A stretch of DNA of 64,000 nt, taken from Streptomyces tendae. Its GTDB lineage: Bacteria; Actinomycetota; Actinomycetes; Streptomycetales; Streptomycetaceae. A program made the translations under genes and the position numbers. The stretch covers positions 1 through 64,000 of the forward strand of contig NZ_BMUY01000014.1 of the NCBI RefSeq assembly GCF_014650435.1, in the 5' to 3' direction. Under the pieces are notes generated by a model, which made no database searches, was not told the DNA's origin, and saw nothing but the letters and a program-made list of their open reading frames with translations. Each line of letters opens with the position of its first letter. The stretch's first letter is position 1. Positions 59,136 through 64,000 of the stretch are shown here, piece after piece.

Positions 59136-59927
59136 TCAGGAGTGCTTCATGATCTGGTAACTGATACGCCGACGCGTCTGCTTGCTGATCCGCTGGGCCA
59201 CGCCGGACAGCCACCGCTCCAGGTCCTCTGTCTGCGGCTTGCCCCGCACCTTCTCCGCCATGAACCGGCCGGACTTGTCATTGAGCGTCCAGACACCGCC
59301 GATGCGGTACAACTCGCCGCTGACGCGGCCCTTGGGATTGCTCGTGGTCCTGCCGGTCACCTGGTCGAAATGGGCCGCGATCGTGGGGTGGCCCATGTTC
59401 TCCAGGCCGCCGGACAGGTCGTCGGCGGTCAGCCCAGGCTGCTTCGTCCGCATGCCGGCGAGCAGCCGGTCGAGCTGGTCCCTGGGGATGAGCGAGGCGA
59501 CGTCCTCACTGCCCAGGGAGATCTCCCCGTCCTCCGTCACGGCGTACTGCCACTTCGCACCCTCGGGGCTGTTGTCGAGGTCCCGGCCGCTGAACTCGCT
59601 CAGCGGCACCCACAGGGGGTTCAGCCGTACGTCGCCCTTGTCGTCGATCTCGTGGTCCTTGGTCTTCTTCGGCGGCACCGCCAGCCCGGCCGCGTGGTCG
59701 AGCTCCGCGGAGGAAGCACGCTGGACCGGGTGCGCCCGGCCACTTGGGCCGCTGGAGACCACGCGGGCCACGGCCTGGTTTCCGGCGAACCGCTGCAAGT
59801 TCATGGCGACGTCGGTGGACATGGGCGGGTTGCCCGGTGCCCGTGCCGCTTCGGCCTGCCTTTCCTCCCTTCGTATCAAGGAGGCGGGAAGCGCTTCGTC
59901 GGGCTTGGTTTTCCGGGCGTGTGCCAA
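59136..59927 (-). CDS. Uncharacterised protein with LQRxAGNxAV motif
   Basis: A 263-aa protein with no signal peptide or membrane segment. At 44-56 it has LQRFAGNQAVARV, a motif common at the N-terminus of DUF4157 and other large actinobacterial proteins linked to contractile injection particles or polymorphic toxins. PVQRASS follows (about 67-73), another such element. The rest (about 80-263) is a mixed alpha/beta region with GRVSGELYRIGGVWTLNDKSGRF, which I do not recognise. It may be a cargo or effector. No injection-system or immunity gene is near. The lysine-rich, Thr-rich composition differs somewhat from neighbours. Divergent from the deaminase gene. Confidence 0.75.
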   Translation of the reverse strand: MAHARKTKPDEALPASLIRREERQAEAARAPGNPPMSTDVAMNLQRFAGNQAVARVVSSGPSGRAHPVQRASSAELDHAAGLAVPPKKTKDHEIDDKGDVRLNPLWVPLSEFSGRDLDNSPEGAKWQYAVTEDGEISLGSEDVASLIPRDQLDRLLAGMRTKQPGLTADDLSGGLENMGHPTIAAHFDQVTGRTTSNPKGRVSGELYRIGGVWTLNDKSGRFMAEKVRGKPQTEDLERWLSGVAQRISKQTRRRISYQIMKHS

Positions 59928-60093
59928 CGATCCGGTCCTTTGGCATGGGGCAATTTGGCGTACGATCCCGCAGGCGCGTGCCGATCAACCGAACAGCAGG
60001 GCAACACCACACGGCCGGCAACGGAACTTGCGCGCGCGGGCCCGGCCGACGGCCCCGGCCCGACACCGCCCGACAGCTGACAAGGCGCAGACG

Positions 60094-60507
60094 ATGACCT
60101 CGCAGACGCACCCCGTCGACCACGAACTCATCGAGGCCGCGGCGCACGTGGCCCGTAGCCGGTGCCGGGGCGACAACCACACCATGGCGGCCGCGGCCCG
60201 CGCCCGGGACGGGCGGATCGTCACGGCGGTCAACGCCTACCACTTCACCGGCGGCCCCTGCGCCGAGCTGGTCGTCGTCGGCGCGGCGGCCGCGCAGGGC
60301 GTGTACGAGCTGGAGACGATCGTCGCCGTCGGCGACCGCGAGCGCGGGGTCGTCCCGCCGTGCGGCCGGTGCCGTCAGGTGCTGCTCGACTACTTCCCCG
60401 GGCTCAGGGTGATCGTCGGGGACGGGGACCGGGTGCGTGCGGTCCCCGTCGCGGACCTGCTGCCCGAGACGTACGTCTGGGCGGACCACCAGCTCGACGC
60501 CGGGTGA
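60094..60507 (+). CDS. Blasticidin-S deaminase-like cytidine deaminase
   Basis: A 137-aa zinc-dependent nucleoside deaminase. The zinc and catalytic residues are C56 and E58 in FTGGPCAELVVVG and C90, C93 in PPCGRCRQVLLDYFPG. The whole core strongly resembles fungal blasticidin-S deaminase, including TAVNAYHFTGGPCAELV and LLPETYVW. It would act on cytidine-type substrates, possibly nucleoside antibiotics, or simply on free (deoxy)cytidine. ATG at 60094. Its stop lies 10 bases from the aldehyde dehydrogenase stop, so the two genes converge with no terminator between. Confidence 0.9.
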   Translation: MTSQTHPVDHELIEAAAHVARSRCRGDNHTMAAAARARDGRIVTAVNAYHFTGGPCAELVVVGAAAAQGVYELETIVAVGDRERGVVPPCGRCRQVLLDYFPGLRVIVGDGDRVRAVPVADLLPETYVWADHQLDAG

Positions 60508-60517
60508 GACCGGAACG

Positions 60518-61963
60518 TCAGAGGGCGAGTCCGGTGAGGACCAGCACCCGCTCGTAGGTGTAGTCGTCCATCGCGAACCGCACGCCCTCGCGACCGACGC
60601 CGGACTGCTTGGCGCCGCCGTACGGCATCTGGTCGGCACGGTAGGAGGGGACGTCGCCGACGACCACGCCGCCGACCTCCAGGGCGCGGTGGGCCCGGAA
60701 GGCGGCCTGCAGGTCGTGGGTGAACACGCCTGCCTGGAGGCCGTACTTGGAGTCGTTGACGGCGGCGAACGCCTCGGCCTCGCCGGCCACCTTCTGCACG
60801 CTGAGGACCGGGCCGAAGACCTCCTCGTGGGCGAGCGTGGTGTCGGCGGGCAGCTCGGTGAGGACGGTCGGGGCGTAGGAGGCGCCGTCGCGCTTGCCAC
60901 CGGTGAGGAGCTTCGCGCCCGCGTCGACGGCCTCCCGCACCCACGTCTCCACGCGCTCGGCGGCGGCCTCGCTGACCAGCGGGCCGACGTCCGTCGCGTC
61001 GTCGTTCGGGTCGCCGGTGACCTGGGCCTCGACGGCGGCGACGATACGGGGCAGCAGCCGGTCGTACACGGCGGCGTCGGCGATCACGCGCTGCACGGAG
61101 ATGCAGGACTGGCCGCCCTGGTAGTTGGAGAAGGTCGCGATGCGCGCCGCGGCCCGGTCCAGGTCCTCGTCGCTCGCCCAGTCGGCGAGGACGACGGCCG
61201 CGCCGTTGCCGCCCAGCTCCAGCGTGCAGTGCTTGCGGGGCACCGAGTCCATGATCGCGTAGCCGACGGTCTCGGAGCCGGTGAAGGAGATGACCGGGAG
61301 GCGCTCGTCCTGGACCAGGGCGGGCATGCGGTCGTTCGGGACCGGGAGGATGCTCCAGGAGCCGGCGGGCAGCTCGGTCTCGGCGAGCAGCTCGCCGAGG
61401 ATCAGGCCGGAGAGGGGCGTTGCGGGGGCCGGCTTGAGGATGATGGGCGCGCCGGCGGCGATCGCGGGGGCGATCTTGTGGGCGCACAGGTTCAGCGGGA
61501 AGTTGAAGGGCGCGATGCCGAGGACGACGCCCTTGGGGAAGCGGCGGGTGAGGGCCAGCCGACCCTGGCCGCCCGCGTCGGTGTCCAGGCGCTGGGCCTC
61601 GCCGCCGTTGAAGCGGCGGGCCTCCTCGGCGGCGAAGCGGAAGACGGAGACCGCGCGGCCGACCTCGCCGCGGGCCCACTTGATCGGCTTGCCGTTCTCG
61701 GCGGAGATCAGGCGGGCGATCTCCTCGGTGCGCTCCACCAGACGGCGGCTGACGTGGTCCAGGGCGGCGGCCCGTACGTGGGCGGGGGTGGCGGCGAACT
61801 CGTCCCGTACGGCGTACGCGGCGGCCACGGCCTCCTCGACCTGGGCGTCGGTGGGCAGGCTCACCGTGCCGACGGTGGTGCCGTCCCAGGGGGACGTGAC
61901 GTCGAAGTCGGACTCGCCGGTGGCCTGGCGGCCGGCGAGCCAGAAGGCGTGGGTGGAAGTCAT
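60518..61963 (-). CDS. Aldehyde dehydrogenase, succinate-semialdehyde type
   Basis: A 481-aa NAD(P)-dependent aldehyde dehydrogenase. LELGGNGAAVVL carries the catalytic glutamate and FSNYQGGQSCISVQR the catalytic cysteine; FTGSETVGYAI binds the nucleotide. The start is the ATG at 61963 (MTSTHAFWLAG); an upstream in-frame start would add 21 residues with no coding character. A PucR-type regulator follows on the same strand upstream, as in gamma-aminobutyrate clusters; a GABA aminotransferase gene, if present, is outside the window. Substrate inferred. Confidence 0.9.
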   Translation of the reverse strand: MTSTHAFWLAGRQATGESDFDVTSPWDGTTVGTVSLPTDAQVEEAVAAAYAVRDEFAATPAHVRAAALDHVSRRLVERTEEIARLISAENGKPIKWARGEVGRAVSVFRFAAEEARRFNGGEAQRLDTDAGGQGRLALTRRFPKGVVLGIAPFNFPLNLCAHKIAPAIAAGAPIILKPAPATPLSGLILGELLAETELPAGSWSILPVPNDRMPALVQDERLPVISFTGSETVGYAIMDSVPRKHCTLELGGNGAAVVLADWASDEDLDRAAARIATFSNYQGGQSCISVQRVIADAAVYDRLLPRIVAAVEAQVTGDPNDDATDVGPLVSEAAAERVETWVREAVDAGAKLLTGGKRDGASYAPTVLTELPADTTLAHEEVFGPVLSVQKVAGEAEAFAAVNDSKYGLQAGVFTHDLQAAFRAHRALEVGGVVVGDVPSYRADQMPYGGAKQSGVGREGVRFAMDDYTYERVLVLTGLAL

Positions 61964-62165
61964 GTCGAGTCCCGGCCCTTCCGCGTTGGGGTGGTGTGTG
62001 GTGTGTGTACGCCGTGCGGGGTCCACGGTAGGGCGGGGTGAGGTGGCCCGTGTTTGTCCGGGGTGTCGTGGTGGGGGTGGGTTCTTCGACGGTGTGGCCA
62101 GGTGCGGGTGTGTGAGTGTGCGGGTGTGCGGGTGTTCCGGTTTTCGCTCCCGCCGCCCCTTCCCG

Positions 62166-62245
62166 TCCCGACCCCGGGGGGCTGCCGCCCCGGACCCCCG
62201 CTTCGGCCCTGGACGGGCCTCGTCCTCGAACGCCGGACGGGCTGA
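62166..62245. repeat. Streptomyces interspersed palindrome-type repeat
   Basis: The stretch GACGGGCCTCGTCCTCGAAC and the following GCCGGACGGGCTGA resemble a short repeat spread through Streptomyces intergenic regions (I recall the form CAGCCCGTCCGGCGTTTGAG). Here only one arm is present, between the PucR stop and the aldehyde dehydrogenase promoter. The rest of the 61964-62269 gap is GT-rich with no gene seen. Confidence 0.55.
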
Positions 62246-62269
62246 GTGGACCGCCGTCGGTGCCCGGGA

Positions 62270-63934
62270 CTAGTCGGGGGCCGTCGCCTTCAGGGCCAGC
62301 CACAGCTCCATGCGGACGTCCGGGTCGTCCAGGGAGCGGCCGAGGATCTCCTCCACCCGGCGCATCCGGTAGCGCAGGGTGTGGCGGTGGACGCCGAGGT
62401 CGGCGGCGGCCGCGTCCCACTGGCCGTGCCGGGAGAGCCAGGCGCGCACGGAGGCGACCAGGTCGCCCCGGCCGGTGGCGTCGTGGTCGCGCAGCGCCCG
62501 CAGGAGGCCGTCGGCGAAGGCGCGCACCGCGTCGTCGGCGAGGAGCGGCAGCACCGAGCCGGCCGCCACGTGCTCGTGCTCCACGCAGACGCGGCCGCGC
62601 CGGCGGGCCACCGAAAGGGCCTGCTGGGCCTGCTTGTAGGCGGCGGACGCGGCGATGGGCCCGGACGGTGCCGACAGACCGACGACCAGGCTCTCCTCGT
62701 CGCCGCTCGCGAGGGACTCGGACGCCGGGCGGGCGGCCTCCAGCGCGGAGGCGTGCTCGACGCAGGCGGCGACGGCCGCGCCCCCGTCGGTGGCCAGCAC
62801 CACCAGGCGTTCCCCGTCGGGCACGACCAGCACCGCCTCGCCGGCGCGGGCCGCCGCGGACTCCACCACTTCGACGAGCGCGCCGAGGGTGCCGAGGGGG
62901 TCGCCGCCGGTCTCCGGGGCCGCGTCACCGGCGGCGGTCTGTGCGGCGGCCGCGGCGGCCCTGTTCCTGGCCGCGGGCGACTCGGCGACGATCATCCGGA
63001 ACGGCGCGTCCAGCAGGCCGCCGTACAGGTCCCCGGCGACCGTGCGGGCGTGGTCGGGTTCACCGGCCAGCAGCATGCGCAGCACGGCCGCGTCGATGCG
63101 CAGCCCGGCCTCGTGCAGGGAGCGGGAGCGTTCCGTGGTGAGGGTCAGCAGGGCGATGGCGGAGTGGACGGCGTACCGCTCGGCGGTGCCGAGGGCGGCG
63201 GCGGTGCCGACGGCGAGCGCGGAGCGGGGTCTGCGGGAGGTGCCCAGGGAGTGCAGCTCGACCCGGTCGGCGTTCTCGGGGTGCTCGGTGTTCCCCGCAC
63301 CGCCGACCACCGACGAGGCCGGCGCGGGGCGCTCGCGCAGCCGCTGCACGTCCGCGGTGAGCCGCGCCGCCCTGCGGCCCGCCCACTCCGGGGCAGTGGC
63401 GACGACGGCGCCCGAGGCGTCGTACAGCGCCGCCCAGCCGTCGACCTGGGCGGCGAGCGCGGCCAGCAGTCCCTCGGGGCCGTCGGCCAGGGTCCGCCGG
63501 GTCAGCTCGCGCTGGGCGGCGAAGCCCGCGGTGACCGCGCGGTACTGGTCGGCGGCGATGGCGGCGGAGACGGCCTTGCTGATGGCGAGGAACGGGGTAC
63601 GGCGCGGCACCTCCAGCAGGGGCAGGCCCTCCTGCCGGGCCGCCGCCACCAGCGCCTCGGGGACGTCGTCGTAGTTGACCCCGACGGCGAAGCCGAGACC
63701 CACCACTCCGGCGCCCGCGAGCCGCTTCACGTACCGCTGCATCGCCTCGGGGTCCTCGGCGTCCAGCTTGAGGGCGGTGATCAGCAGCAGCTCCCCGCCC
63801 TCCATGTAGGGCACGGGGTCGGCGAGTTCGCTGACGTGGGCCCAGCGCACCGGCACGTCGAGGCGGTCCTCGCCGGCGCGCACGGTCAGCTTGAGCGCCG
63901 AGTGGTGGACGAGCGAGGCGAGCGTGGGGGGCAT
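62270..63934 (-). CDS. PucR family transcriptional regulator
   Basis: A 554-aa regulator. The N-terminal PucR domain (LASLVHHSALKLTVRAGEDRLDVPVRWAHVSEL, then LLITALKLD) is followed by a long GGDEF-like middle and a C-terminal helix-turn-helix (WLSRHGQWDAAAADLGVHRHTLRYRMRRVEEI, about 504-535). PucR regulators control purine or GABA catabolism. It precedes the aldehyde dehydrogenase gene on the same strand, 306 bases upstream, and is a plausible activator of it. The product starts at the ATG at 63934. Confidence 0.93.
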   Translation of the reverse strand: MPPTLASLVHHSALKLTVRAGEDRLDVPVRWAHVSELADPVPYMEGGELLLITALKLDAEDPEAMQRYVKRLAGAGVVGLGFAVGVNYDDVPEALVAAARQEGLPLLEVPRRTPFLAISKAVSAAIAADQYRAVTAGFAAQRELTRRTLADGPEGLLAALAAQVDGWAALYDASGAVVATAPEWAGRRAARLTADVQRLRERPAPASSVVGGAGNTEHPENADRVELHSLGTSRRPRSALAVGTAAALGTAERYAVHSAIALLTLTTERSRSLHEAGLRIDAAVLRMLLAGEPDHARTVAGDLYGGLLDAPFRMIVAESPAARNRAAAAAAQTAAGDAAPETGGDPLGTLGALVEVVESAAARAGEAVLVVPDGERLVVLATDGGAAVAACVEHASALEAARPASESLASGDEESLVVGLSAPSGPIAASAAYKQAQQALSVARRRGRVCVEHEHVAAGSVLPLLADDAVRAFADGLLRALRDHDATGRGDLVASVRAWLSRHGQWDAAAADLGVHRHTLRYRMRRVEEILGRSLDDPDVRMELWLALKATAPD

Positions 63935-64000
63935 GGGGCCTGGGCCTTCGGGTCTGCGTCGGGGTGTGAGGCTGACTGCGGGGTCGGTGTGGAGCAGCTG
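63935..64000. other. Right edge, upstream of the PucR gene
   Basis: 66 bases with no gene or clear promoter element; the sequence is cut off here. Confidence 0.6.

Noticed and set aside
59888..59897. GAAGCGCTTC core within the first codons of the LQR-motif gene
   Set aside because: The core matches the LacI operators but the flanking TCGA arms are missing and it lies inside a coding region, so a chance match is likelier.
62041..62165. GT/GC-rich tract between PucR and aldehyde dehydrogenase genes as a possible regulatory array
   Set aside because: No unit repeats with regular spacing and no palindrome were found.

Overview
The window is chromosomal DNA from a Streptomyces or close relative. 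It has very high GC with third-codon-position bias, many GTG/TTG starts and GTGA/ATGA stop-start overlaps. An EspI-like proline-rich ATPase, DUF397 and PucR proteins, and a Tat-exported sugar-binding lipoprotein also fit. From memory, the conserved part of the gene order follows the Streptomyces coelicolor SCO5745-to-SCO5680 segment read backwards. No phage, plasmid, CRISPR array or insertion sequence was seen.

Layout. (1) 1-11 kb: the left edge is the upstream leader of a ribosomal RNA operon running out of the window on the minus strand. Then come RNase J, dapA and thyX, two small membrane proteins on the plus strand, and the minus-strand block rpsO-pnp-M16 peptidase-dapB-TPR protein. (2) 11-15 kb: a DUF397 protein and a 1058-aa EspI-like MinD/ParA ATPase, with no other type VII secretion genes beside it. 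(3) 15-21 kb: a five-gene oligopeptide-type ABC importer whose genes overlap. (4) 21-34 kb, minus strand: ribF, a 1313-aa protein with a degenerate trypsin-like domain and a P-loop region, then truB-rbfA-DUF503-infB-ylxR-nusA-rimP. (5) 34-36 kb, plus strand: a lipoprotein, a DUF4439 protein and an APH-like protein lacking its catalytic aspartates. (6) 36-46 kb, minus strand: proS, two GNAT proteins, ispG, an RseP-type site-2 protease, dxr and a large acyl-CoA dehydrogenase.

(7) 46-59 kb is the accessory highlight, a glycan-utilisation locus. It has a LacI-family regulator, a six-gene minus-strand operon (Tat lipoprotein binding protein, two permeases, GH42, GH95, secreted GH12) and a divergent GH3 enzyme. 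Four near-identical palindromes centred on GAAGCGCTTC lie in front of the regulator gene and between the operon and the GH3 gene, which defines a local regulon. The enzyme set fits extracellular cutting of a beta-glucan such as fucosylated xyloglucan, uptake of the oligosaccharides, then intracellular removal of fucose, galactose and glucose or xylose. No ATPase gene is present, so a shared MsiK-type ATPase is likely.

(8) 59-64 kb: a 263-aa protein carrying an LQRFAGNQAVARV motif of the kind seen in DUF4157 and contractile-injection-associated proteins, a blasticidin-S-deaminase-like cytidine deaminase, an aldehyde dehydrogenase and a PucR regulator.

The strongest leads for something undescribed are the palindrome-defined GH12/GH95/GH42/GH3 regulon, the orphan LQR-motif protein, and two proteins whose catalytic residues are visibly lost.
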